From: Corynebacterium accolens
GTDB lineage: Bacteria > Actinomycetota > Actinomycetes > Mycobacteriales > Mycobacteriaceae
Reading direction: 5' to 3'
NCBI RefSeq assembly: GCF_023520795.1
Contig: NZ_CP046605.1
Coordinates: 620,001 to 684,000, forward strand
Length of the DNA: 64,000 nt
In this document: one piece after another, positions 24,408 to 33,341 of the stretch
Layout of the letters: each line of letters begins with the position of its first letter
Position numbering within the stretch: the stretch's first letter is position 1
Translations under genes and position numbers: made by a program
The notes under the pieces: model-generated
The model's input: the letters and a program-made list of their open reading frames with translations, nothing else
The model's database searches: none
What the model was told of the DNA's origin: nothing

Positions 24408-25529
24408 TTAAGCAATTTCGTGAGATTCTTTTTGAAAGGAACCGATATTTGGCGCCACAAGCATAAGTGCTTTCTCACGAAACTCTCGAATTGAGGTTTC
24501 TAGACCAATGCCAGCGAAAGTTACAGGGTGCCCATCGAGAAAGAACGATAACGCCTCATCCGCTTGGTTTTGTCCCGTGGAAGCATAAAGCATGATGCCC
24601 TGAGCGGTTTCCCATTCCTCGCTGAAGGTTTCTTGGCTGCGTAAGTATGCGTAAAGCTGATAAAGATGAGAGCTTTTAATAGATTCGTTTCCTACGCGAT
24701 TCTCAGTGAACAAATGCGTGAACTTGGCATCAATAACTGTAATTTCACCTTCTGGTGATCGCAGAATGATATCTGTCTGCATGCTCGGTAAATAGCTGGG
24801 AGCTTGTTGAACATTCCAATTTAAGCGTTTACCGCTGCTTACTTTCCAGCCGAAAGGGCTGAGATGGTAATGGAACAGGCCGAATAGAGCTTTTTCGAAC
24901 AGCTTGCGGAGTTCGTCTTGCGTGAAGTGTTTTCTGCTGAACCGAGGAAGGGCGTCGTTTCCGCGAGTGGGCACGGCTAGTTCCAGAAGCAGTTTAGCCA
25001 CGGCAACTGGTTTCTTATCTGCAGGAGAAAGCCTGGCACGAGGAAAAGCCGCCGTTTTTGGCTCGGGAACCCCCATTTGAGCAAGTCTTTGACCCAGTAT
25101 CTTGCACCGGTGCGCAGCGTCACCACTACCTACGTTTGACAGGATATGTCCTGCATACTCGAGGGCGTAACGAAGGAATCGGTTAATTTCGCTATTGATG
25201 GTTAGTTCATTGAACTCACAAGCAATGAGACCCTTTTCTAAGAGTTGGTGGCGGGCGGTTTCATACATGTTTATTCGGCCTCGCACCCGGGTTATATTTC
25301 GTTCGGTGAGGGTAAAGCCGATGCTCAATTCTCTCCGAAAGCGCCTTTCTACAGCGTCACACAGCATTGTTCCGATGAGCTCTGGAAGCTCAACTCCCGC
25401 TTCTTCCACGGAGGAATTGGATATGTGTCCATCAATGAAAGTCTGTGAAGCGTATAGCTGGAGCATCCATACACTACGGATCGGAACGTATATGTCCTCC
25501 GGTTTTATGGAACTATCCTGTGAGGACAT
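24408..25529 (-). CDS. mcrC: McrC-like nuclease subunit of a type IV restriction system
   Basis: 373 residues. McrC partners the McrB GTPase in cleaving DNA with modified cytosines. The C-terminal PDDEXK core is at residues about 250-272 (QTDIILRSPEGEITVIDAKF: Asp, Asp, Ala-Lys), with the N-terminal LCDAVERRFRRELSIGF and RGRINMYETARHQ region characteristic of McrC/LlaJI-R-like subunits. It overlaps the end of mcrB by 17 bases and is last in the operon. AT-rich codon use compared with surrounding genes points to horizontal transfer. Confidence 0.9.
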   Translation of the reverse strand: MSSQDSSIKPEDIYVPIRSVWMLQLYASQTFIDGHISNSSVEEAGVELPELIGTMLCDAVERRFRRELSIGFTLTERNITRVRGRINMYETARHQLLEKGLIACEFNELTINSEINRFLRYALEYAGHILSNVGSGDAAHRCKILGQRLAQMGVPEPKTAAFPRARLSPADKKPVAVAKLLLELAVPTRGNDALPRFSRKHFTQDELRKLFEKALFGLFHYHLSPFGWKVSSGKRLNWNVQQAPSYLPSMQTDIILRSPEGEITVIDAKFTHLFTENRVGNESIKSSHLYQLYAYLRSQETFSEEWETAQGIMLYASTGQNQADEALSFFLDGHPVTFAGIGLETSIREFREKALMLVAPNIGSFQKESHEIA

Positions 25530-28098
25530 CGAGGGCCTGCTCGCGCTTCGAAGGATTATCGAACCAGTATTCCCCTATGAGCGGCTTAAGATCCGAGGTC
25601 ACTACCTGGTTAAACCACTCAATAGTGGCTTCGTAAGAACTGTCTGTTAGCTTTCGGCGCGGAGTAACAAAGCTATGTCCGATGAGGTAATCATCACCAA
25701 GATTGAAATCATCGCGGATTAGTTGATTAACCTCCTCGATCCTCCGGGCAATTTCGGTGAGTGCTTGGCCATTGCGATTACGGTTGGAAACACAGAAATT
25801 GCGCCAGGTGGATCCCAATTGTGGAACGAGATTTACGAAGGCGAACCTGCGGCGTAAAGCCATATCTACCATGGCAAGTGACCTGTCCGCTTGGTTCATA
25901 GTGCCGATGACATAAAAGTTATCGGGTAGGAAGATTGCTTCTCCTTCCTGGCTATAAAGCGTGGTAAGTGCATTTTCGGGGTTTCTCTTATCAGCTTCTA
26001 AGAGGGTGAGCATCTCTCCAAAAATTTGCGCTGGATTGCCGCGGTTAATCTCTTCAATTACCACTACGTGTGGATTGGAGTCGTTTTCCTTAGCCTTTTC
26101 TACCGCATGGAGGAACGGTCCGTCTCTCAGTTCAAGCTTTCCATTGCTGCTGGGGCGAAAGCCTTGAACGAAGTCCTCATATGAAGTAGAAGGATGGAAC
26201 TGAACAGAAGTGACTAGTTCTTCTGCATCCGACTTGCACAAGATATATGCCAAGCGACGTGCAAGCCATGTCTTTCCTGTACCCGGTGGTCCTTGGAGAA
26301 TCAGATTCTTCTTTTCTTTCAGGCGCTCCAGCATAAGCTCGAGATCGTCTTTCGGAATAAAACAGCCTTCTTCTATTAGTTTAGGGATGGTAAAGGGGTC
26401 TTCTTCCGACGAAGACTCTGCAGTTTGGGTAGTAGCATCTGTTGGTTCTTGGTTGAAAACCCATGCTTCATAAGACAACCGGGGAAAGTTGGCTGGTTCG
26501 ATCTCGGCGGTAGTAAGCCATTCTCGAATGTCATCGAGCGTGAGCAAATAATCTTTACCCGTTGAAACATTCTTCTGAATATTGATTCCTAATGCGGAGT
26601 CTTGGGCAAGATACTTGGTGATAACTGAATCAAAAGTCAGGAAGTAGAGTGGACGCGCCCAAAACAATGCCATGGTGTATGCCGTGATCGATCGATCTTT
26701 AGTCATCACGTCGAAATCGCGCATGAACTTGGCTCTATTTTCTGGCGTATCTGACTGGCTTAACCCGATTGCCGATTCGAAAAGACTCCAGCTGTTATCC
26801 CAAAACTTTTGGTTCTTAACATCTGAGGGTTTGGTGGTAAAACACGAGCGCAGGTTATTTAGTTGGGGTAGTCCAGAAAAATCTGTTGGTGCTGGGGCTT
26901 CAATTCCGAAAACCGCTTTGAAGGCTTGGCAAATAGCCCGTTTGTTAGACACCGAAATCTGACGGTTTGACACTCCGAGGATAGTAAACGGATCCATGTC
27001 AGTAGCTGGCACTTCTTCATCGTCGATGGACCATTTCCATAGATGCTTGAACCGAAGCGGGCGTCCTGAAATTTCAGCGGTTTCTTTTAGCTTTTCCAGT
27101 AGCTCAGCGCGGTTGTCTTTGAAGGCGAGTAGCTTAGTGGCGAATTCTTCGAAAAAATCCGGCCAATCAAATGACGGGGATAATGGAGTCTCAGAGAAAA
27201 ATTCAGGATCTCCCATGCCCTGGATGACTGATTCCACACGGTCATAGGCATGATTTCGAGAAATCTGACAAATAGTAAGCAGTGAACCCAGAGAACGTTG
27301 AAGGTCAAGTCCTAGGTCATCACGGTTGAAGAAATCGCTGGACCAGTTGATTGGTCGAACATGCCGTAAATCCTTCGGATCATTTGGGTGGTATTCGTAG
27401 TTGCCGGAGACATAGCCGAAATAAACTCGTCCTTGGTGCAATTTGCTAGGCATCAGAACTAAGTCGCCTATCTGCATCTCGTTTTTAAATCGATTGAGCT
27501 GAGACGCGTAGCTGGTAGCCGTTTGTGCCTTGAGATCTGGGTGCTCTCGAACCATTGAGGCTTTGATGGCATCCAGACTATCCTGCTGGTTTACCTCTGG
27601 GCCGTAGTCCATGCCGGGAAGACCTTGGTTGGACGCTAATGCTTGCTTTTCGCGTTCGCCATTGCTTCCGGCGCGCAGTACCCAGAAAAAATCCGCACTG
27701 GATTCTTCAGGAACTTGTTCTTGCGGGCCTGTATCGGCTGCTTGTGGCTTATTTGTTTTGGAAGTAAGTTTTCCGAGTTCTCGAATTTGGTCTTTGCTTA
27801 AGGGATACGGGTTGGAGGCAAGCCAAGTGGCCCCCTCAGCGGTCAAGGAAAAGGAACCCGGTTTAGAGGAAGTGACAAAGCCAATCTCTCTTGCGTGGAA
27901 TACCGCCCACCGCGTCCGGTCTTCCACAGCGGTTCTATTTTTGAGCTGCCGGTGAGCTTGCTCTGGAAAGTCCACTTCAGCAATTTTTTGAACGCGTTCA
28001 AAAATCTCGGGATAAGAGACCAGTGTCGCGTCCCGCATCGTTTCTAAGACGATGGGAAGAACAGTTCTCCAAGAAAAGGTTTGCTGTGGGTCACTCAT
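25513..28098 (-). CDS. mcrB: McrB-like AAA+ GTPase with N-terminal Mrr-type and reader domains
   Basis: 861 residues from the ATG at 28098 (AAGGA 7 bases upstream), far longer than the 459 residues of E. coli McrB. Walker A GPPGTGKT is at about residue 603, Walker B VVIEEINRGNPAQIFGEMLTLLE at about 680 and the McrB signature TMNQADRSLAMVDMALRRRF at about 735. The first about 100 residues look like an Mrr_N winged helix (YPEIFERVQKIAE ... FSLTAEGATWL). Residues about 135-290 (FFWVLRAGSNGERE ... IGDLVLMPSKLHQGRVYFGYVSGNYEY) resemble the DNA-modification reader modules of other McrB-like proteins. Probable specificity for modified DNA; modification not predictable. Confidence 0.9.
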   Translation of the reverse strand: MSDPQQTFSWRTVLPIVLETMRDATLVSYPEIFERVQKIAEVDFPEQAHRQLKNRTAVEDRTRWAVFHAREIGFVTSSKPGSFSLTAEGATWLASNPYPLSKDQIRELGKLTSKTNKPQAADTGPQEQVPEESSADFFWVLRAGSNGEREKQALASNQGLPGMDYGPEVNQQDSLDAIKASMVREHPDLKAQTATSYASQLNRFKNEMQIGDLVLMPSKLHQGRVYFGYVSGNYEYHPNDPKDLRHVRPINWSSDFFNRDDLGLDLQRSLGSLLTICQISRNHAYDRVESVIQGMGDPEFFSETPLSPSFDWPDFFEEFATKLLAFKDNRAELLEKLKETAEISGRPLRFKHLWKWSIDDEEVPATDMDPFTILGVSNRQISVSNKRAICQAFKAVFGIEAPAPTDFSGLPQLNNLRSCFTTKPSDVKNQKFWDNSWSLFESAIGLSQSDTPENRAKFMRDFDVMTKDRSITAYTMALFWARPLYFLTFDSVITKYLAQDSALGINIQKNVSTGKDYLLTLDDIREWLTTAEIEPANFPRLSYEAWVFNQEPTDATTQTAESSSEEDPFTIPKLIEEGCFIPKDDLELMLERLKEKKNLILQGPPGTGKTWLARRLAYILCKSDAEELVTSVQFHPSTSYEDFVQGFRPSSNGKLELRDGPFLHAVEKAKENDSNPHVVVIEEINRGNPAQIFGEMLTLLEADKRNPENALTTLYSQEGEAIFLPDNFYVIGTMNQADRSLAMVDMALRRRFAFVNLVPQLGSTWRNFCVSNRNRNGQALTEIARRIEEVNQLIRDDFNLGDDYLIGHSFVTPRRKLTDSSYEATIEWFNQVVTSDLKPLIGEYWFDNPSKREQALDVLTG

Positions 28099-28134
28099 CA
28101 AAGCATCCTTAGAAGTTAAAGCAGGGACGTTTTC

Positions 28135-28143
28135 ATGATAGTA
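28135..28143. promoter_or_regulatory. Candidate GntR1/GntR2-type operator before gntK
   Basis: ATGATAGTA matches the left nine bases of the gluconate-regulator site of C. glutamicum as I remember it (TATGATAGTACCAAT). It lies 90 bases before gntK in the expected promoter region. The right half does not match, so this is weak. Confidence 0.35.
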
Positions 28144-28232
28144 GGAGAACGATTCACTCGGTACGGATGTAGCTCAATTGGAAACCGCCGGGGATAAAAT
28201 CGAGAGAAAGAACCCCAACCCAAGGAGCCACC

Positions 28233-28742
28233 ATGGACCAGAACAAATTCCGTCACGTCGTCGTCATGGGAGTCTCTGGCTCTGGCAAGACAACGGTGGG
28301 GGAGGCCCTGTCGCCGCTGGTCGGGCTAGAGTACCGCGACGGCGATGATATGCACACGCAGGCAAATATCGACAAGATGGCCGCGGGAACGCCGCTGAAT
28401 GATGAGGACCGGGAGCCGTGGCTAAAACAGATCGGTCAGTGGCTGGCGGATAGGCCGGAAGGTGCGATGGTGGGGTGCAGCGCGCTAAAACGCAAGTACA
28501 GGGATCTGATTAGGCAGTACTGCCCAGGCGTGGCGTTTGTGCACGTACACGGGGACTTTGATGTGTTGTATAAGCGGATGCAACACCGGCCGGGACACTT
28601 CATGCCAGCGTCGCTGTTGCAGTCGCAGTTCGACACCTTGGAACCGTTGGAAGAGGACGAAACTGGCCGCGTCTTCGATGTGACGCGGCCAGCGGAAGAT
28701 ATTGCAGAAGAGGCTGCTGCCTGGATAAAGACCGGCGCTTAA
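28233..28742 (+). CDS. gntK: Gluconokinase
   Basis: 169 residues, the usual GntK length. Phosphorylates D-gluconate to 6-phosphogluconate for the pentose phosphate pathway. P-loop GVSGSGKTTVG is at residues about 13-23, followed by the substrate region YRDGDDMHTQANIDKMAAGTPLNDEDREPWL and CSALKRKYRDLIR, then VHVHGDFDVLYKRMQHRPGHFMPASLLQSQFDTLEPLE. It has a good AAGGAG ribosome binding site. It converges with gntP with a 4-base overlap. Confidence 0.96.
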   Translation: MDQNKFRHVVVMGVSGSGKTTVGEALSPLVGLEYRDGDDMHTQANIDKMAAGTPLNDEDREPWLKQIGQWLADRPEGAMVGCSALKRKYRDLIRQYCPGVAFVHVHGDFDVLYKRMQHRPGHFMPASLLQSQFDTLEPLEEDETGRVFDVTRPAEDIAEEAAAWIKTGA

Positions 28743-30133
28743 AAGACTGCAGCCGCGCCGTAGAGGACTAGGACGAGTGCGAAGCCAATGACGGAGATGA
28801 GCATCTGATTAACGGTCCATGTCTTCAGCGTTGTCATCGTGTCCATGCCCATCAGACGGCCGACGAGCCAGAAGCCGGAATCGTTAACGTGCGAGCCGAA
28901 GACCGAACCGGCGGCGGTGGCCACAACGATGAGTGCGAGTTGGAGCTCGGTGAAACCGCCAGCTTCCACGGCGGGGACCATGAGGGCAGCAGCCGTGGTG
29001 AGCGCGACGGTGGCTGAACCTTGTGCCAGGCGGAGGGCTACGGCGATGAGATAGCAGGCCAGGATGACGGGGATGCCGAGGCCGGAGAGGGAATCGGCAA
29101 GCGCATCGCCAATGCCGGAGGTGCGAAGCACGCCGCCGAACATGCCGCCCGCACCGGTGATGAGCACGACGGAACAGATAGGGCCGAGCGAGGAGTCAAC
29201 GAGTTTTTCCAGAGCCGTCTTTTCCTCGCCGCGGCGCAGGCCGAGGACTACCAGCGCGATAAGCACCGTAATCAGCAGTGCGATTGGAGTTTGGCCGAGC
29301 ATGACGAAGAACCTGACCCACGTGGCATCAGCATCGATGGTGCCGTAGGAAGCTAGAGCGTTGAGCCCGGTATTGAAGAAGATGAGCACCATCGGGATGA
29401 GCAAGGTGGAAATCACCGTGGCGGCGGAGGCTGGTTTTAAGGGTTGTTCTTCCTTTTCAAGGACAGGCCCGGTGATGGCATCGGTGACCTTGAACGGGAA
29501 CTTCTTTCCGGCAAAAAGTCCGAAGCGGTAGCCGGAGATATACCAGGTTGGAAGGGCCAGCAGCAGGCCGACGAGCAGCACCAATCCGAGGTCGGCGCCG
29601 TAGAATTCGCTGGCGGCGACAGGACCGGGGTGCGGTGGCAGGTAGACGTGCATGACAGAAAAGGCGCCAGCGGCCGGCAGGCCAAAGGCAAGGACTGGGC
29701 CATCCAGGCGGCGGGCGACGGCAAAGATAACCGGCAGCATCACGATAAGACCAGCGTCGAAGAATATAGGGAAGCCCATAATCAGCGAGGCGATGCCGAG
29801 TGCAAGGGGCGCTTTGTTTTCGCCGAAGCGGCGAACCATGGCATCGGCAAGCGACTGAGCACCGCCGGAAGCCTCCACGAGCCGGCCGATCATGGCGCCG
29901 AGTCCCACCAGAAGCGCCACCGAGCCAAGGGTGGAGCTAAAGCTTTCCGTCATCGTAGGGACAATGCCCTCGAGCGGTATGCCGGCCGCGAGTGCCGTCA
30001 GGGCGGAGACCACCAGCAACGTTAAAAATGCATGCAGCTTGAAATAGATGACAAGCACGAGGATTAATGCAATCGCGGCGATGGCGATTCCGAGGAGTGG
30101 GCCAGTAGAAAGTGTTGGCTCCCAAGTATCCAT
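28739..30133 (-). CDS. gntP: Gluconate:H+ symporter (GntP family)
   Basis: 464 residues, about twelve to fourteen hydrophobic segments, full family length. Family marks: GLGAMIGRLVEASGGAQSLADAMVRRFGE, FFDAGLIVMLPVIFAVARRLDGP, HVYLPPHPGPVAASEFYGAD, MFGGVLRTSGIGDALADSLSGLGIPVILACYLIAVALRLAQGSATVALTTAAALM, and SHVNDSGFWLVGRLMGMDTMTTLKTWTV. Works with the converging GntK for gluconate use; GntR1/2 control is expected from C. glutamicum but I find no clear operator upstream. Confidence 0.95.
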   Translation of the reverse strand: MDTWEPTLSTGPLLGIAIAAIALILVLVIYFKLHAFLTLLVVSALTALAAGIPLEGIVPTMTESFSSTLGSVALLVGLGAMIGRLVEASGGAQSLADAMVRRFGENKAPLALGIASLIMGFPIFFDAGLIVMLPVIFAVARRLDGPVLAFGLPAAGAFSVMHVYLPPHPGPVAASEFYGADLGLVLLVGLLLALPTWYISGYRFGLFAGKKFPFKVTDAITGPVLEKEEQPLKPASAATVISTLLIPMVLIFFNTGLNALASYGTIDADATWVRFFVMLGQTPIALLITVLIALVVLGLRRGEEKTALEKLVDSSLGPICSVVLITGAGGMFGGVLRTSGIGDALADSLSGLGIPVILACYLIAVALRLAQGSATVALTTAAALMVPAVEAGGFTELQLALIVVATAAGSVFGSHVNDSGFWLVGRLMGMDTMTTLKTWTVNQMLISVIGFALVLVLYGAAAVF

Positions 30134-30358
30134 GAGCTAAAGGATCCTTTGCATCCGTTTGAAATTTAATAGGGCGTATTAGCCTTATCAATCCGTCACG
30201 GTAGCAGTATTGAATTCGCCCTGGAACGAGTTCTGTGGGTAATCGCGGAAAACGAGGCTGACGCAACACCCGATGGAGGTGAACCGCCGCGGGTTTCCTG
30301 GGATGAGTAGACAAGGCTACATTGGAATTATCTCTCTCACCTTTGGAAAGGACCCTTT

Positions 30359-31267
30359 ATGAAGCGCAAGCTTGGCTTTTCGGCATTGATATTGGCAGGT
30401 GCGGTGGCACTCGGGGCGTGTTCTTCCGGCGGCGATGATGCTGCAGAACCATCTACCAGTGCACAATCGGAAGCGACGTCCTCTACCTCAGAGGCTGCGC
30501 AAGCCTTAAGCAAGGGCGATAGCTTCGATGTACCGTGCAGCGGCAATGATGACACCACGTGCATGACCGTGAAAATCAACGACATTATCGATGATGCGCA
30601 CTGCGCAAGTACCGAGTCGAAGAAAGGGAAGTTTGTCGCGGTAGAGATTTCCGCGTCCATGCCTGAGGGCGCGGATGACGGATTCACTTCGCCCTTTAGC
30701 TCTATGCCGTGGCGAGCAAGCACCGCTGACAACAAAATTAATAATGCACGGGCAGAAGTCAGCTGCGATGATGGCAGCTACCTCAACCTCATGGATGAAT
30801 TCCCAGGCTACAGCGCCGACGGTACGGCTTTCCTCGATGTTTCTAAAGACACCAATATGCTGCACTTTAAGGCCACGAATGAGGTGAGCTACAAGATTAA
30901 GGTGGAAAGCGGCGGTGAAGCGGAGCCTTCTTCACAGGAGCCAACCAATGAAGCAAGCCCCAAGAATGACCCTGCCCAAGAGCGCGCAGGCGAAGCTGAG
31001 CAGCCCGCCCCACAGCCGAAATCGGGAACAGATAGTGGGGGACAACAGCAGGTAAACCCGAACAACCAGGAAGGCGATGCGCCCCAGAATGCTGGCGATG
31101 CGCCTGTCGTAGGAATTACCCAAGCCCCTGGCGTGGAGAATCCGCACCCTCTCGATAAAACAGTTGCTTCCTGTGGCGACCCATCCAATCAGCAACCAGG
31201 GACCACCTATTTCACGGATGGGACGACTGGGTGGACGCAACAGTGCGCAAGCCAGATGGCGCAGTAA
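30359..31267 (+). CDS. Secreted lipoprotein, DUF4352-like core with Pro/Gln-rich tail
   Basis: 302 residues. A signal peptide ends at lipobox LGAC with Cys21 for lipidation. After a Ser/Thr/Glu-rich spacer, residues about 53-180 form a compact domain (VPCSGNDDTTCMTVKINDIIDDAHC ... GKFVAVEISASMPEG ... FLDVSKDTNMLHFKATNE) like the DUF4352 fold of Gram-positive lipoproteins. A low-complexity Glu/Pro/Gln linker follows, and a small C-terminal cysteine-containing module (VASCGDPSNQQPGTTYFTDGTTGWTQQCASQMAQ) ends the protein; this last module recurs in corynebacterial surface proteins. Alone, with a hairpin directly after the stop. Role unknown. Confidence 0.8.
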   Translation: MKRKLGFSALILAGAVALGACSSGGDDAAEPSTSAQSEATSSTSEAAQALSKGDSFDVPCSGNDDTTCMTVKINDIIDDAHCASTESKKGKFVAVEISASMPEGADDGFTSPFSSMPWRASTADNKINNARAEVSCDDGSYLNLMDEFPGYSADGTAFLDVSKDTNMLHFKATNEVSYKIKVESGGEAEPSSQEPTNEASPKNDPAQERAGEAEQPAPQPKSGTDSGGQQQVNPNNQEGDAPQNAGDAPVVGITQAPGVENPHPLDKTVASCGDPSNQQPGTTYFTDGTTGWTQQCASQMAQ

Positions 31268-31273
31268 AAACAA

Positions 31274-31369
31274 CTCCAGCGCCCGGGCCGCAGTGAAGGG
31301 CCGCAGGGCGCTGGAGCTGGTTCTCTCTATCTCTCTTGCGTTCTCTCAAACGCTAAGGAAAGTATGGGC
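31274..31369. repeat. Structured CU/GA-rich element, copy 1 (diverged)
   Basis: A GC hairpin (CTCCAGCGCCC 31274-31284 with GGGCGCTGGAG 31306-31316) is followed by a CU-rich run, a small hairpin GCGTT/AACGC (31338-31353) and AGTATGGGC. The right part matches copies 2 and 3 closely (GGTTCTCTCTATCTCTC, TCTCTCAAACGC, AGTATGGG); the left hairpin has a different sequence but the same place. On the minus strand the hairpin is followed by TTGTTTTTA, a canonical terminator. On the plus strand it serves as the lipoprotein terminator. Confidence 0.75.
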
Positions 31370-31488
31370 CTAAATCCTGTTATAGGCATTGAAAAAAGCT
31401 GAAATTTTCCTGAAAGTTAGTGCAGGCTAAGAAGATCACGGGGTAGGCACGCGGTGCGCTAGTCTGGGAGGTAGAAGAAATAGCCAAA

Positions 31489-32874
31489 ATGTGGGTGGAA
31501 GCTGGGGCAATGGCCGCCGAGAAGTGGCCTGGATCGCAGCTTTCCCGCGAGGTAGAGGTGGAAGATTTGTCGTCGCAGTATGATCCGAATTTTCACCGGC
31601 AGATGGGCGTGGAAGCTGACGTCGTCTTGCGCGTCGGAATGATGCTGATGGGGGCGGGCACATCAGGCTATCGCGTGCTGCGCGGCATGAAGCGCAGCGC
31701 CCGCGCGCTGGGGTTTGATCACTTGGATGCCAACGTGGGGCTGACCCAGATTACCTGTACCTTTCACCGGGGCGATTCCTTTCGCACCGTGATTGCGCGC
31801 ACGCACTCGCCGGCCGTCGATGCCTCCCGCATTGAGGCGTTGGAGGATCTCACCCATAACCACCTATATTCCGGCATTACCGCGGAAGAGCTTTCGGGGA
31901 TGCTCGATTCCATAGAAAGCGATGTGAAAAAGCGCTGGAGCGTGTGGGTCCTATCCACGGCGGCAGCGGTCGCGTGCGCGGCGTTTGCTTTCTTGAACTT
32001 CTTTCCGGTGCAGGCGGTAGGCCTCGTGGCGCTGGCAGCGTTCGTGGGACAATTCGTGCGCTATGAGGTACTGCACCAGCATGTGCACCAAATTGGCGGG
32101 ATCATCGCCGGTGGTGCGGCAGCCAGCATCACGTTTTTTATCCTCATCGAGCTCCTAGGATTTGCCGGGGTAGTAGAGCCGAGCTCGCTGTCCTCGGGCT
32201 ATGTTGCGGCGGTGCTCTTTTTGATTCCGGGGTTCCCGCTGTTCTCGGCCCTAATTGATATCGCGCGCTTTGACTTTGATGCGGGTATCGCCCGGCTGGG
32301 TTATGCGTTTACGGTCATCTTTACCGCTACGTTTACCGTCTCCATGGTCAGTTGGCTAACGGATCTCAGCCCGGATCCGCCGGTTCCTGCACCGGATACG
32401 CGGTGGTACCTGCTGGCTTCTGTCGCCAGTTTCTTCGGCATCGCGGGCTTTGCCTTCCTCTTTAACTCCTCGCGCCGCATGGTGTTGGTGGCTGCAAGCG
32501 TGGGAACCGTGGCCAACGCGGTGCGCCTTGGCCTCCTTGAGCTGGGCACGACCATCTACTTTGCGGCGTTCATTGGTGGGCTGATTATCGGGCTCTTGGG
32601 TGCGGTGGCCTCCCAAAAGGCGCGGTTGCCGCGCATCACCACCACCGTGCCGGCCGCCGTCATCATGATCCCCGGGGTGACGATGTTCCGCGCGGTCTAT
32701 TACCTCAACGATGGCCAGATGGATCAGGCGGTGGCGAATGTGGCCACCGGTCTGATGGTCGTAGGCGCCATTGGTGCAGGGATGGTATTTGCTCGTCTGC
32801 TGACGGACCGCGATTGGGCGCTGGGGCGCCTTATTGATTTCGATAAGGAGATCCCACGGAAGAAGCCCATCTAG
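31489..32874 (+). CDS. thrE: Threonine/serine exporter (ThrE family)
   Basis: 461 residues. Exports threonine and serine using the proton gradient; ThrE was first described in C. glutamicum. The cytoplasmic N-terminal domain has VLRVGMMLMGAGTSGYRVLRGMKRSARALG and THNHLYSGI; ten or so membrane segments follow (VWVLSTAAAVACAAFAFLNFF onward), with LIPGFPLFSALIDIARFDFDAGIARLGYAF and VPAAVIMIPGVTMFRAVYYL typical of the ThrE/YjjP-YjjB fold. The start at ATG 31489 has GGGAGGT about 20 bases upstream; ATG 31510 is an alternative. Single gene between structured-element copies 1 and 2. Confidence 0.92.
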   Translation: MWVEAGAMAAEKWPGSQLSREVEVEDLSSQYDPNFHRQMGVEADVVLRVGMMLMGAGTSGYRVLRGMKRSARALGFDHLDANVGLTQITCTFHRGDSFRTVIARTHSPAVDASRIEALEDLTHNHLYSGITAEELSGMLDSIESDVKKRWSVWVLSTAAAVACAAFAFLNFFPVQAVGLVALAAFVGQFVRYEVLHQHVHQIGGIIAGGAAASITFFILIELLGFAGVVEPSSLSSGYVAAVLFLIPGFPLFSALIDIARFDFDAGIARLGYAFTVIFTATFTVSMVSWLTDLSPDPPVPAPDTRWYLLASVASFFGIAGFAFLFNSSRRMVLVAASVGTVANAVRLGLLELGTTIYFAAFIGGLIIGLLGAVASQKARLPRITTTVPAAVIMIPGVTMFRAVYYLNDGQMDQAVANVATGLMVVGAIGAGMVFARLLTDRDWALGRLIDFDKEIPRKKPI

Positions 32875-32948
32875 TTCAGGTGGTCTAGCAGTGGGGCGCC
32901 CAGAGACAGCAGGCAGTAGCAGAAGGCAGCAGCGTCACCCCACAGCGC

Positions 32949-33131
32949 AGAACTAGTAAAACGCCAGCGGCACCCGGTTCCTTTCGGTTCCGAGTGCCGC
33001 TGGCGTCTCTCTCTACAAGGGTGTTTCCATGTATCGGTGTGCACCGCCCTCTGGAAACTGAGGGGTTCTCTCTATCTCTCTCGTATGCGCTCTCTCAAAC
33101 GCATGATTTAAGTATGGGGCACGCGGCTGGA
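32949..33131. repeat. Structured CU/GA-rich element, copy 2 (183 bp)
   Basis: Same 183-bp sequence as 34685-34867 with two differences only. It folds locally as a 13-bp perfect hairpin (ACGCCAGCGGCAC 32961-32973 with GTGCCGCTGGCGT), a second hairpin (GTTTCCA 33023-33029 with TGGAAAC 33052-33058, containing CGGT-GTGC-ACCG), and a third (ATGCG/CGCAT around a CTCTCTCAAA loop), separated by CTCTCTCT runs. Follows thrE by 75 bp, precedes the MHS transporter. Confidence 0.85.
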
Positions 33132-33341
33132 CTCGCCATGGTATCTGCCTGAAAGGTTGCTGCTAAGTGCTGTGAGTTGGGTGGGGAAGGGAGACATCGG
33201 CAAGCGAGGCGTGTCGGCGAGGCTATAAAGGCACATAAAAGTGACCTAAACCATAATAAATTCTGTAGGCTCGTCGCTACGGGTGCAGACTATGCTGCGC
33301 CATTTTTGCGAAAGAAGCTCAACAGAAACGAGGTGAGGAGC
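33132..33341. other. 210-bp intergenic region before the MHS transporter
   Basis: No gene. An in-frame upstream extension of the transporter (from 33177) looks non-coding. A good ribosome binding site GAGGTGAGGAG is directly before the chosen ATG at 33342. No clear promoter pair by eye. Confidence 0.5.
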
